A DNA stretch of 36,633 nt from JACJYC01 sp964558465 (GTDB taxonomy: Bacteria > Bacteroidota > Bacteroidia > Chitinophagales > Saprospiraceae). Made by a program: the position numbers and the translations under genes. The notes under the pieces are model-generated. The model was given only the letters and a program-made list of their open reading frames with translations. It searched no databases and had not been told where the DNA came from. Shown piece after piece: positions 24,258 through 32,268 of this stretch. The stretch covers positions 1-36,633 of the forward strand of contig CAZLEF010000071.1 in NCBI GenBank assembly GCA_964558465.1. Direction: 5' to 3'. Positions within the stretch are counted from its first letter, which is position 1. Each line of letters begins with the position of its first letter.

Positions 24258-26054
24258 ATGTCCTTTTCCAGAAGCCTACGCTTTTTGAATCTGTTGTTCC
24301 ACCGCTCGGTGCGCTGGCTTTCCGGCAAGATTTCCAGCCGGAACTACCTGATCCTTGTGAGCATTATCATCGGTATTGTGGCCGGTCTGGTGGCTGTTGT
24401 GCTGAAGGTTCTTGTCCATGGGTTACGGGACCTGCTTTATGGCGGCGACCCAGCCGGCGGCCAGTTGGCATTTGTGTTTTTTCCGGCCCTCGGCATATTT
24501 CTGACCCTTTTCTACATTCGGTTTATCTTGAGAATACCCATTGATTCAGGGCTGGGCAACCTGATTTATGCCATTTCAAAAAAGAAGATCAACGTTCCGG
24601 TCCATGAGACCTACAGCCATGTGGTGAGCAGTTCCCTGACCGTCGGATTCGGCGGATCAGTTGGTTTGGAAGCGCCCATTATCCGCACCGGGTCGGCAAT
24701 CGGGGCCAATGTAGCCAGGCTGCTGGGGGTAGGGCGCCGGAAACAGACGCTGTTTCTGGCCTGTGGGGCTGCGGCGGGCATGGCGGCCATTTTCAACAGT
24801 CCGGTTGCAGGGGTTATTTTTGCGTTTGAGGTGCTGGTGACCGACATAGCCATCCATTCGTTTATTCCGTTGCTGATCTCCGCTGCAACGGGCGCCGTGG
24901 TGGCAAAAATCCTGTATTACGAACAAATCTTTTTTCTTCCCGCAGAGAACTGGCAGATCCAGGCGCTTCCTTTTTACCTTCTGTTGGGCATTGTTTGCGG
25001 CCTGATGTCGGTTTATATGATCCGGACAACCGTTTGGGCTGTAAACCGTTTTCAGCTTTGGTTCAAGTCGGACGTTTGGAAGGTCATTATCGGCAGTGCA
25101 GCCCTGGGGTTGCTGATTTTCCTGATGCCGCCCCTGTTCGGCGAGGGTTATGAAACCGTAAATGAATTGCTGACCGGGCAGGCCGCATCCCTTGCCGACC
25201 ATAGCATTTTTTACCGGTATGCCGGGGATCCCTGGTTCATTCTGGTCTTCACCGGGGTTATTTTGTTTGCCAAAGCCCTGGCTTATTCGGTGACCATTGC
25301 CGCGGGGGGCAACGGTGGAAAATTTGCCCCCACAATGTTTACCGGCGCCACCCTGGGTTTCGTTTTTGCCTACGGGATCAATCAGGTCGGCTGGATCCAA
25401 TTGCACGAGGCCAACTTTATCGCGGTCGCTATGGCCGGCCTGCTCAGCGGAGTTTTCAAGTCGCCGCTTACCGGCATTTTCCTCATTGCCGAGATCACGG
25501 GCGGATATGAGTTGTTCATTCCCCTGATGATCGTATCGGCCCTTTCCTACTTTGTTGCGCTTTATTTTGAACCCCATTCCGCCTTTATCCGCGAATTCGC
25601 CCGAAAAGGACTATGGGCGCCGACCCATGAGCGGGACTGGCATATCCTCAGCAATTTGAACATCGGCGCATTGATGGAGACCAATTTCCAGACCCTTCAA
25701 CCCGGTATGAGCCTCGGCAAACTGGTAAAGCTGATCGCCCAATCCAAACGCAACGTCTTTCCGGTTGTTGACCAGGAGGGTTTTTTGCGCGGTATCATTT
25801 TGCTGGACGACGTGCGGGAGATCATGTTCAATACCGCCGTCTACGATCAGATCACGGTAGCCGACCTGATGCACAACCCGCCCGCCACCGTCGGGATTTC
25901 CGACTCCATGGACCAGGTGATGGAAAAATTCGAAACCCATCAGGCCTGGAATTTGCCCGTACTGGACAAAGGCGGCCGGTACCTCGGTTTTGTTTCCAAA
26001 TCTTCTATTTTTAACGAGTACCGCCGCTCCCTGATTGACCGCAGCAAGGATTGA
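24258..26054 (+). CDS. ClC-family chloride channel/transporter with CBS domains
   Basis: This 598-residue membrane protein has about ten to twelve hydrophobic segments (60-465) and two C-terminal CBS domains (about 480-590). Selectivity-filter landmarks are FGGSVGLEAPIIRTGSAIG, with the gating glutamate in GLEAP rather than the usual GREGP, and GGNGGKFAPTMFTGA. The first filter motif GSGIP is replaced by DSGLGN. The protein probably moves chloride or a similar anion across the inner membrane. A longer frame from TTG at 24081 would translate the repeat array, so I chose the ATG at 24258 (MSFSRSLRFLNLLF). Confidence 0.9.
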   Translation: MSFSRSLRFLNLLFHRSVRWLSGKISSRNYLILVSIIIGIVAGLVAVVLKVLVHGLRDLLYGGDPAGGQLAFVFFPALGIFLTLFYIRFILRIPIDSGLGNLIYAISKKKINVPVHETYSHVVSSSLTVGFGGSVGLEAPIIRTGSAIGANVARLLGVGRRKQTLFLACGAAAGMAAIFNSPVAGVIFAFEVLVTDIAIHSFIPLLISAATGAVVAKILYYEQIFFLPAENWQIQALPFYLLLGIVCGLMSVYMIRTTVWAVNRFQLWFKSDVWKVIIGSAALGLLIFLMPPLFGEGYETVNELLTGQAASLADHSIFYRYAGDPWFILVFTGVILFAKALAYSVTIAAGGNGGKFAPTMFTGATLGFVFAYGINQVGWIQLHEANFIAVAMAGLLSGVFKSPLTGIFLIAEITGGYELFIPLMIVSALSYFVALYFEPHSAFIREFARKGLWAPTHERDWHILSNLNIGALMETNFQTLQPGMSLGKLVKLIAQSKRNVFPVVDQEGFLRGIILLDDVREIMFNTAVYDQITVADLMHNPPATVGISDSMDQVMEKFETHQAWNLPVLDKGGRYLGFVSKSSIFNEYRRSLIDRSKD

Positions 26055-26154
26055 AGGGCCGGGAATTTCTTTTTGTCGAAAAATTCATGTATTCCAGCTA
26101 AAAAAACAGACCTTTGCGCCACTTTACCGACGAGTGCGTCGTCCAAAAAGCAAT

Positions 26155-26162
26155 TAACTTTG
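26155..26162 (+). promoter_or_regulatory. Probable -7 promoter box of the TerC gene
   Basis: TAACTTTG, the Bacteroidota -7 form, lies 33 bases before the TerC start. No TTG occurs at the ideal 20-base spacing, so the call is tentative. Confidence 0.45.
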
Positions 26163-26195
26163 TTCACTGTTTAAACCAATCTCAGGACGATTTAA

Positions 26196-27191
26196 ATGTG
26201 GCTTTGGATAGGATTTATTTTGCTTATTGGGTTATTGCTTGCGCTTGATCTTGGGGTGCTCAATAAAAAATCCCACATCATCTCAACGAGAGAGGCCCTT
26301 AAATGGACTTCGCTCTGGGTGACGCTTTCCTTACTGTTCAGCGTTTTTATTTACTATGCCTATACGCATGGCTGGGTAAAAAGCGAATTGACAGGCGGCC
26401 AGGCCGTTGTAACCTACCTGACGGGGTACCTCGTAGAGCAATCCCTCAGCCTCGACAATATTTTTGTGATTGCCCTGATCTTTGCCTATTTCCAGGTACC
26501 CGATTCCTTTCAGCACCGGGTCTTGTTCTGGGGGATTCTGGGCGCTGTTATCTTCAGGGGGATCATGATCGGTTTCGGCATCGCCCTGATCCACCGTTTT
26601 GAGTGGATGATGTACGTCTTCGGCCTGTTATTGTTGTATTCAGCTTATAAAATGCTGACGGCCGGAGAATCCGTCCACCCGGCCAACAATACCATCATCC
26701 GTTTGCTGAAACGTTTCTTCCCGATCACCAAAAATTATGAAGGCGAACAATTTTTTGTCCGAAGGCGCAATTTTGCAAAACGCAAGACCGTCCCTGCGGC
26801 AACCCCTTTGTTCGTTGCCCTGATCATGGTGGAAACCACCGACATCATGTTCGCCTTTGACTCCATACCGGCCATTTTTGCCATCACAACGGATCCGTTT
26901 ATCGTTTTTACTTCCAATATTTTTGCCATTCTGGGGCTGAGATCCCTTTATTTTGTGCTGTCCAGCATGCTCAACCGTTTTGAATACCTGAAATATAGCC
27001 TGGTGCTGATTTTATTCTTCGTCGCCTTTAAAATGTTGGCGCATAAGTGGGTAAATTTACCCGACTTATTATCCCTGGGGGTCATCTTTATCTCCCTGCT
27101 GGCGGGGGTTATTATTTCACTCCGGTTAACCGGACGGGACAAGAAATCCGGGATCGGCAGCGTTCAACAGGAATTAACCGAAAACCTATAG
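26196..27191 (+). CDS. TerC/Alx-family integral membrane protein
   Basis: This 331-residue protein has about eight transmembrane helices and the TerC family hallmarks. SLDNIFVIALIF (residues about 86-97) and VETTDIMFAFDSIPAIFAIT (about 211-230) carry the paired acidic residues in membrane helices. Members of the family include Alx and related manganese exporters, and TerC tellurite-resistance proteins; the substrate here is likely a metal such as manganese but is not shown. I looked for a yybP-ykoY manganese riboswitch in the leader and saw none. Confidence 0.93.
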   Translation: MWLWIGFILLIGLLLALDLGVLNKKSHIISTREALKWTSLWVTLSLLFSVFIYYAYTHGWVKSELTGGQAVVTYLTGYLVEQSLSLDNIFVIALIFAYFQVPDSFQHRVLFWGILGAVIFRGIMIGFGIALIHRFEWMMYVFGLLLLYSAYKMLTAGESVHPANNTIIRLLKRFFPITKNYEGEQFFVRRRNFAKRKTVPAATPLFVALIMVETTDIMFAFDSIPAIFAITTDPFIVFTSNIFAILGLRSLYFVLSSMLNRFEYLKYSLVLILFFVAFKMLAHKWVNLPDLLSLGVIFISLLAGVIISLRLTGRDKKSGIGSVQQELTENL

Positions 27192-27194
27192 TAC

Positions 27195-27218
27195 ATCAAT
27201 GATGTTTTATTGATTTTT
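27195..27218 (+). terminator. Weak terminator-like hairpin after terC
   Basis: ATCAAT (27195-27200) pairs with ATTGAT (27209-27214) around an 8-base loop and is followed by TTTT. It comes 4 bases after the TerC stop. The stem is short, so the call is weak. Confidence 0.35.
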
Positions 27219-27240
27219 GTTAACAAGTTTTGAAGATTTT

Positions 27241-27921
27241 ATGAAAAACACGGTCAATAGATATTCCGATGCCGAACTTGAAGAGTTCCGTTTGCTGATT
27301 GACACAAAACTGTCCAAAGCGCGTCTTGAACTCAGCGACATGGAAACCCAGATAAACGAAATCACTGAAAATACAGAGGATGATTTTGGTACCGACTGGA
27401 TGGACGACAGCAGTACTGCTTCTGAACTGGATATGCTCTACAACATGGCCAACCGCCAACGTAAGTTTATCCAGGATTTGGACAGTGCGCTCATCCGGAT
27501 CAAAAATAAAACTTACGGCATTTGTACCGTAACAGGCGAACTGATCGATAAAAAACGCCTCCTGGCGGTGCCTACCACCACCAAAAGCATGAATGCCAAA
27601 CTTTCGGAAACCAAACCGGCGCCCGGCGCTCCAACCCCTTCCCGGACTGGTATGGAGGATGAAATGGAACCCGAGGAAAAACCGAAGGAATCTGCTCCCC
27701 GAACACCCAAAGTGATCACGAAGGTCATCCGCAAACCCACTCCGGGACAAGGCACGAAACCCAAAGCCGCCGAAGAGGACGACCTCGAGGATATCTGGCC
27801 GGCAGATATCGCTGCGAATATCAACGACGAAGATGATGCAGAGGAGTCAGAATCGGATGAAGATATCGATTTTGACAACTTTGCTTCGGAAGACGACGGC
27901 GGCGGCGGAGATGAATACTAA
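27241..27921 (+). CDS. DksA/TraR-like protein with acidic tail
   Basis: This 226-residue protein begins with the coiled-coil DksA/TraR type seen in Bacteroidota (DAELEEFRLLIDTKLSKARLEL, DDSSTASELDMLYNMANRQRKFI) and the finger region YGICTVTGELIDKKRLLAVP. Only one of the usual zinc-binding cysteines is present there. The C-terminal 90 residues are low-complexity, first proline/lysine-rich and then strongly acidic (DDAEESESDEDIDFDN). DksA-like proteins bind RNA polymerase through the secondary channel. The frame can be extended to a TTG at 27217, but ATG at 27241 gives the family start. Confidence 0.85.
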   Translation: MKNTVNRYSDAELEEFRLLIDTKLSKARLELSDMETQINEITENTEDDFGTDWMDDSSTASELDMLYNMANRQRKFIQDLDSALIRIKNKTYGICTVTGELIDKKRLLAVPTTTKSMNAKLSETKPAPGAPTPSRTGMEDEMEPEEKPKESAPRTPKVITKVIRKPTPGQGTKPKAAEEDDLEDIWPADIAANINDEDDAEESESDEDIDFDNFASEDDGGGGDEY

Positions 27922-27964
27922 CCAATCATGTTGTTAACCAACCTACCTATTGTGACAGCAAAGT

Positions 27965-28585
27965 ATGATGCATCCGCAAACTCAGGTTCGTTTCATCAGT
28001 GATGAAATGGGCTGCGGCGTTTTTGCCACGGCTTTTATTCCAAAAGGCACGATTGTTTACGTAAAAGATGAGCTTGAATTGGAAATCAGTCCGGAAGCAT
28101 ACGCTGAATTAGAACCTGTTTTACAAAATCGCGTAGAAAAGTACAGTTACATCGACGAAAAAGGAGCCAGAATTGTCAGCTGGGATCACGCCAAGTATGT
28201 GAACCATTGCTGCCAGTGTAACTCCATCAGTACTGGCTACGGATTTGAGATTGCCATCCGGGATATCATGCCCGGAGAGGAAGTGACCGATGAGTACGGC
28301 TTGTTCAACATGGAGGCAAGCATGCAGCTCTACTGCAATCAACCCGGTTGCAGAGGCTGTGTTTCCGCCGAAGATTTTCCCGTACATGGCCCAAAATGGG
28401 ACGAAAAGGCCAAAAGCGGCCTGGCGCTCCTCCGCTCCGTGGATCAACCGCTCCTCCCGCTGGTTGACCCCGAAACAAGAATTGCACTGGATGCTTACCT
28501 GGATGGAAAGGGGATTTACCGCTCGGTTTTTTCCCTCCAAAAACCTCCGGAACAACAACTGGTTGCTGCCCGGAAGAGGGTTTGA
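27965..28585 (+). CDS. SET-domain protein
   Basis: This 206-residue protein is a compact SET domain. The methyltransferase hallmarks are visible: NHCCQCN at 80-86, the NHxCxxN-type knot, and GEEVTDEYG at 103-111, the GEELxxDY motif. A cysteine cluster (YCNQPGCRGCV) at about 122-132 may bind zinc as a post-SET element. SET proteins transfer methyl groups from S-adenosylmethionine to lysines; the bacterial target is unknown. It is 43 bases downstream of the DksA-like gene on the same strand and may be co-transcribed. Two adjacent ATG codons begin the frame. Confidence 0.87.
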   Translation: MMHPQTQVRFISDEMGCGVFATAFIPKGTIVYVKDELELEISPEAYAELEPVLQNRVEKYSYIDEKGARIVSWDHAKYVNHCCQCNSISTGYGFEIAIRDIMPGEEVTDEYGLFNMEASMQLYCNQPGCRGCVSAEDFPVHGPKWDEKAKSGLALLRSVDQPLLPLVDPETRIALDAYLDGKGIYRSVFSLQKPPEQQLVAARKRV

Positions 28586-28602
28586 CCACGCCATGGCGTG
28601 GG

Positions 28603-28676
28603 AGGAATCGAGGAATCGAAGAACTGGGGAATTGAGTAACCGGCATCAATTCCTCAGTTCCTCAGTCCCTCCAAGC
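28603..28676. repeat. Hairpin words between convergent SET and moaE genes
   Basis: GAGGAATC words and GAACTGGGGAATTGAG (28603-28636) are complementary to CAATTCCTCAGTTCCTCAG (28648-28666), giving an imperfect stem. A CCACGCCATGGCGTGG palindrome at 28586-28601 precedes it right after the SET stop. It lies between convergent genes and may serve both as a terminator. Confidence 0.75.
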
Positions 28677-28697
28677 TTCAGCAGAGTCAGCCCCTCC

Positions 28698-29114
28698 CTA
28701 AGGGTGCGCCGCCACCCAGATCTCCCCGCCTTCAAATATTTCTTTTTTCCAGATCGGAACCGTCTGTTTTAAAGTATCAATCGCGTACTGGCAGGCCTCA
28801 AAAGCTGCCTGCCTGTGGGGGGAGGAGACCGCGATGACCACAGGAACTTCCCCCACCTCTAATACGCCTATCCGGTGGTGGATGGCGATTTTATTCACCG
28901 GCCAATGGGCTGTTATCTTGTCTGCTATCTTTTTCATCTCCGCAATCGCCATCGGAGCATAAGCTTCAAATTCCAACCGGATCACCTTTCGCCCCTTGGT
29001 CTGGTGTCGTACCGTGCCGATAAAAACACATACCCCGCCCGTCTCCGGACCGCTCACAAAATGGATGCAGGTCTGCGGGTCCAGGTTCTTCTCCAGCAAT
29101 TGTATATCTGTCAT
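28698..29114 (-). CDS. moaE: MoaE, molybdopterin synthase large subunit
   Basis: This 138-residue protein is the catalytic subunit of molybdopterin synthase, which inserts two sulfurs into precursor Z. Family landmarks are GGVCVFIGTVRHQTKGRKV, the HHRIGVLEVGEVPVVIAVSS stretch, HRQAAFEACQYAIDTLK and the C-terminal PIWKKEIFEGG with its catalytic lysines. The frame runs further upstream, but the ATG at 29114 (MTDIQLLEKN) gives a normal MoaE length. moaD lies upstream on the same strand, 178 bases away. No other moa gene is in the window. Confidence 0.93.
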   Translation of the reverse strand: MTDIQLLEKNLDPQTCIHFVSGPETGGVCVFIGTVRHQTKGRKVIRLEFEAYAPMAIAEMKKIADKITAHWPVNKIAIHHRIGVLEVGEVPVVIAVSSPHRQAAFEACQYAIDTLKQTVPIWKKEIFEGGEIWVAAHP

Positions 29115-29292
29115 TGGTTCTGAATTCTCAACCTTCATGCCGAGCGAGGCCGACTCCGTCAGCCATAGGCGACGTCGTCGTCCGGAGGCCGAAGCACTCT
29201 CACCCTCCGCCCAGCGTTCGTTCCTCACGCCAGGCGGCCACGCCACAGGCGCGGCTCACCGCTCTCACCCTCTCACCTCTCTCTCACCGCTC
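29115..29292. repeat. Spacer between moaD and moaE with CTCTCACC words
   Basis: The left part has no clear structure. The right part, about 29256-29292, consists of CTCTCACC words with GCT/CCT joins, the reverse complement of the GGTGAGAGA array at 72-125. A GCCACGCCACAGGCGCGGC palindrome is at 29237-29255. On the coding strand this is a GGTGAGAG-type array right after the moaD stop. Confidence 0.7.
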
Positions 29293-29535
29293 TCACCCTC
29301 CGCTAACCGGCGGAATCACCGCCACCTCATCCCCAGCTTTCACCACCGTTTCATCCGCTGCATATTCACTGTTCACGGCAATCGCCCAGGAATTGAGACG
29401 GCTCAGGCCCGGGGAATCCTGTACGAGCCTGCGACGAAGATCTCCGACCGTTGTTCCGGCCTCCAGGGTCATTGTTTTCCTTGAGCTGCCCATGATTTCC
29501 CTTGCGATCCCGAATGCGAGCAAATTGATTTCCAT
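29293..29535 (-). CDS. moaD: MoaD, molybdopterin synthase sulfur carrier
   Basis: This 80-residue beta-grasp protein ends in PPVSGG, the di-glycine tail that becomes a thiocarboxylate and donates sulfur to MoaE. GDEVAVIPPVSGG is the standard MoaD C-terminus, and MEINLLAFGIAREI the usual N-terminal strand. A 24-base in-frame extension exists, but ATG at 29535 matches the family. It is followed by moaE on the same strand. Confidence 0.92.
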   Translation of the reverse strand: MEINLLAFGIAREIMGSSRKTMTLEAGTTVGDLRRRLVQDSPGLSRLNSWAIAVNSEYAADETVVKAGDEVAVIPPVSGG

Positions 29536-29952
29536 AAAACGACGTTTACATATACCCAAACAAATCTGGCGGAAAAAGGATGATCCGGCTATTTTTAAAA
29601 AATTTTAACATTTCTTTAACATTTCAAGGTTTTCAACATGCCCCGAACCATTTTATTTGGGGGTTTTCGCTTTAACGAAAAATTAAAATTCCATCATGCC
29701 GCAATTTTTCCGATTTTTTTATCGGATCCGTTGAAACCCGGAATGTGGAAAATCCGTATAAAACCCTGCGCGCCCGACTCAAAGTTGCCCGGCAACACCT
29801 TTTCGCCTAACTTTGCGTTTTAATTATAATCCGTTGTGTTAAAAAGTTGCCAAAAAATCAGGCATTTCCCTATGAAACGCTAGCCTGAAAACGAACGGAA
29901 CGGTTGAATTCAATTTTACCGTCCGGATATTGGAAACTTTAATACTGTTTTG
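29536..29952. other. Divergent spacer and long leader of the transglycosylase gene
   Basis: No gene is supported in these 417 bp. It is A/T-rich on the left. At 29785-29815 is a strong promoter, giving a leader of about 135 bases before the ATG at 29953. The leader can form two hairpins, CAGGC/GCCTG at 29859-29887 and CGGAACGGT/ACCGTCCG at 29897-29927. Whether these regulate expression cannot be told. Confidence 0.6.
29785..29815 (+). promoter_or_regulatory. Bacteroidota promoter of the lytic transglycosylase gene
   Basis: TTG at 29785-29787, a 20-base spacer and TAACTTTG at 29808-29815, the same arrangement as before the caspase genes. Confidence 0.75.
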
Positions 29953-31080
29953 ATGAAATTCCCATGGACATTGATTTTTGTGGCAGCCTTTGCTGTCACA
30001 AAAGAACAAATTTATGCAAACGCCAATCCCCTGTTAAGCGAAACTTTTAATAGCAACGCTTTATCGGAGGAGGTTTTACAACAGCGGCTTGAAGCCCTCG
30101 ATCTTCCCTTTGACGTCAAATATTCTGCCGACATCAAGGAATTCATTCGCCGCTACGTCACTGCCGGTCGTCTCGATGCAGAAGCCATCCTGGGCCGGTC
30201 TGCCATGTACTTTCCCGTTTTTGAACATTACCTGAACCTTTACCACTTGCCGGAAGCCTTCAAATATGTTCCGATGGTCGAGTCCGGATTAAATCCCGAC
30301 AACCACTCATCGGTCGGGGCTTCAGGTTTATGGCAATTTGTCCCCAATTCAGCCAGGCATTTCAGGCTTGAAATGGGCGGCCCCGTTGACGAGCGGCTGG
30401 ACCCTTACCGGTCTACCGAGGCGGCAGTGCGGTTACTCAAATTCCTGCATGAAAAATTTGAAGACTGGCTGCTGGTGATGGCCGCCTACAACTGCGGGCA
30501 CGGTTGTGTGGAAAAAGCCATCCGGCGGTCCGGAGGCTGCAACAATTTCTGGGATATTTTGCCTTATCTTCCAAAACAGACCCAGAAATACGTCCCCGCT
30601 TTCATTGCCGCCGCTTATCTGGCCAAATATTACCCGGATCACGGTATGAAACCTGATTATCCGGCGCAGGATTTGATCGAAACGCGGACCTTCAGGGTCT
30701 ATAACGGTATGTCCTTCACGGATATCAGCAAAGCCTGCGGCGTAACTTATTCCGTTATCCGGCGACTCAACCCGGCCTTTGTTACCGGTTTTATTCCGGC
30801 CAGCAAAAAAGGTTACTTTCTCGTTTTACCCAGTTGGGCGGCAGCCGGTTTTAAGATCTGGCTGGATAAAAAGCTGGAGATTTCGAAGGCTTCCGTTCCG
30901 GAAAATTCCAATATCCGGCATTACGTTGCGATTCCGGGCGACCGGATGGAAACCCTTGCCTTGTTGTTCAAATGCTCCGTGGAGGATATTATGCGCTGGA
31001 ACGGCTTGAAACATAGCGAGATCGTCGCCAACCAGGCGCTGACCGTCTATGCAATCAAACCTGCCAAGGTCACCCCATAA
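29953..31080 (+). CDS. MltD-like membrane-bound lytic transglycosylase with LysM domains
   Basis: This 375-residue protein has an N-terminal signal sequence (MKFPWTLIFVAAFAV), a GH23 transglycosylase domain (about 85-225) and two LysM-type repeats. The catalytic glutamate is Glu110 in YVPMVESGLNP, followed by SSVGASGLWQFVP and MAAYNCGHGCVEKAI, all family motifs. The LysM-like parts are at about 240-288 and 320-365 (HYVAIPGDRMETLALLFKCS). It cuts the glycan strands of peptidoglycan during growth or division. The preceding in-frame TTG gives one more residue; ATG is preferred. Confidence 0.93.
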   Translation: MKFPWTLIFVAAFAVTKEQIYANANPLLSETFNSNALSEEVLQQRLEALDLPFDVKYSADIKEFIRRYVTAGRLDAEAILGRSAMYFPVFEHYLNLYHLPEAFKYVPMVESGLNPDNHSSVGASGLWQFVPNSARHFRLEMGGPVDERLDPYRSTEAAVRLLKFLHEKFEDWLLVMAAYNCGHGCVEKAIRRSGGCNNFWDILPYLPKQTQKYVPAFIAAAYLAKYYPDHGMKPDYPAQDLIETRTFRVYNGMSFTDISKACGVTYSVIRRLNPAFVTGFIPASKKGYFLVLPSWAAAGFKIWLDKKLEISKASVPENSNIRHYVAIPGDRMETLALLFKCSVEDIMRWNGLKHSEIVANQALTVYAIKPAKVTP

Positions 31081-31109
31081 AACGCAAGATCAGCTCTGAA
31101 ATCTCCTGA

Positions 31110-31146
31110 CCCGGGATGGCAAAACAACCGCTTTTGTCATCCCGGG
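31110..31146 (+). terminator. Hairpin after the transglycosylase gene
   Basis: CCCGGGATGGCAAAA (31110-31124) pairs with TTTTGTCATCCCGGG (31132-31146) with one mismatch and a 7-base loop. It lies 29 bases after the stop. There is no T-tract behind it. Confidence 0.65.
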
Positions 31147-31155
31147 CTGGTTTAT

Positions 31156-31362
31156 GATGGTTCCAATTCCGAAAATATGGCCCATTTAAATGTTGAAACC
31201 ACAGGATTAGGTAATTTTGTGGAAATAGAAGCGATCGACCTGGATGGAAACCTTGGGCAGGCCTTTCTGGAGGGGCATTGTACAAAGTTCATGGCGTTGC
31301 TTAAAATCAGACCGGCCGATCTGGTCACCCATTCCTACAGCGATATGCTTCTTCAAAAATAA
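31156..31362 (+). pseudogene. C-terminal fragment of a CYTH (class IV adenylate cyclase-like) protein
   Basis: The frame MAHLNVETTGLGNFVEIEAID, with the ending LVTHSYSDMLLQK, matches the last third of class IV adenylate cyclase/CYTH proteins, where a GLG.FVEIEA strand is followed by a helix and a SYSDLLL end. A full protein would be about 170-180 residues; here only about 60-68 remain (ATG at 31177). The sequence upstream is a transcription-terminator hairpin and the end of another gene, so the N-terminal two thirds, with the EXEXK metal-binding motif, are gone. Identification is from memory of the family. Confidence 0.55.
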
Positions 31363-31372
31363 CATTTGAAGA

Positions 31373-32254
31373 TTGATCTACAAAGCTAAATTATTGCTCT
31401 TCGGCGAGTACACCGTCATACAGGGTTCCCCTGCGCTGGCGATACCTTTTGGCGGGTTCAGCGGCAGTTGGCAGCCGGGTAATGGCGCCCAGTCACAAAA
31501 AGACCTTTCCGTTTTTGCCGCTTTTCTGGCTGCCGACCCCGAACTGAAGGAACTGCTGGACACAGACGCATTCCTTCGTTTTTTGCAGCAAGGCTGGTTT
31601 TTTGATTCTTCCATTCCCACCGGTTACGGATTGGGTAGTTCGGGAGCGGTTTGCGCTGCCGTTTATGACCGTTTTGCGCGGATGCCATTGCCCGGGACAT
31701 CCCCCGCTGACCTGCCGGAATTGAAGCGGATCCTGGCAAAGATGGAATCCTTTTTTCACGGCTCGAGTTCAGGCGCAGACCCACTGGTGGTATATGCGGA
31801 CAGGCCGCTCCTGTTTAAAAACCAGGAGATCCGTATCCAGTCGCTGCCGGATCTTCCGGTTGGGTGGCAGTTTTTTTTGCTCGACACCGGCATGCCCCGT
31901 CAAACCGGACCCCTGGTCGAGCGTTATTTAAAACAGTGCCAGGACCCTGAATACCTCGAAAAAATAAAAACCAGGCTCATTCCCGAGGTGGAATCAGCGA
32001 TTCAAAGCCTTTTGAACGGGAATGCCGCAACATTATTTGAACGTTTCAAAACCATCGGCAGGATACAAGGCGACCTTTTGCAGGATATGATCCCTGAAAA
32101 TGACCGGCCCTTGTGGGAAACCGGACTGGCGGCCAGGGATTGGTCCGTCAAACTCTGCGGCGCCGGCGGCGGTGGATTTTTGCTGGTTTTGAGCCGCAAC
32201 AAGGCCTTTGAAACGGAATATACCGGAAACCGCATCGCCATTCAACTTCCATAA
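31373..32254 (+). CDS. Mevalonate kinase (GHMP kinase family)
   Basis: This 293-residue GHMP kinase resembles the Bacteroidota mevalonate kinase. It phosphorylates mevalonate in isoprenoid synthesis. Visible motifs are KLLLFGEYTVIQGSPALAIP at the N-terminus, the ATP loop IPTGYGLGSSGAV (81-93), SFFHGSSSGADPLV (about 127-140), DTGMPRQTGPLV and the C-terminal KLCGAGGGGFLLVL. An in-frame stop lies two codons before the TTG at 31373, and the N-terminal strand is required, so the gene probably uses a TTG start. Other mevalonate-pathway genes are not in the window. Confidence 0.85.
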   Translation: MIYKAKLLLFGEYTVIQGSPALAIPFGGFSGSWQPGNGAQSQKDLSVFAAFLAADPELKELLDTDAFLRFLQQGWFFDSSIPTGYGLGSSGAVCAAVYDRFARMPLPGTSPADLPELKRILAKMESFFHGSSSGADPLVVYADRPLLFKNQEIRIQSLPDLPVGWQFFLLDTGMPRQTGPLVERYLKQCQDPEYLEKIKTRLIPEVESAIQSLLNGNAATLFERFKTIGRIQGDLLQDMIPENDRPLWETGLAARDWSVKLCGAGGGGFLLVLSRNKAFETEYTGNRIAIQLP

Positions 32255-32268
32255 AAAATCATTTGCCC

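Noticed and set aside
26055..26195. Manganese (yybP-ykoY) riboswitch before the TerC gene
   Set aside because: Such riboswitches often precede alx/TerC-type genes, but the leader is short and none of the expected conserved helices can be seen.
29638..29823. 61-codon frame before the transglycosylase gene
   Set aside because: It covers a strong promoter (29785-29815) and has no recognisable protein features.
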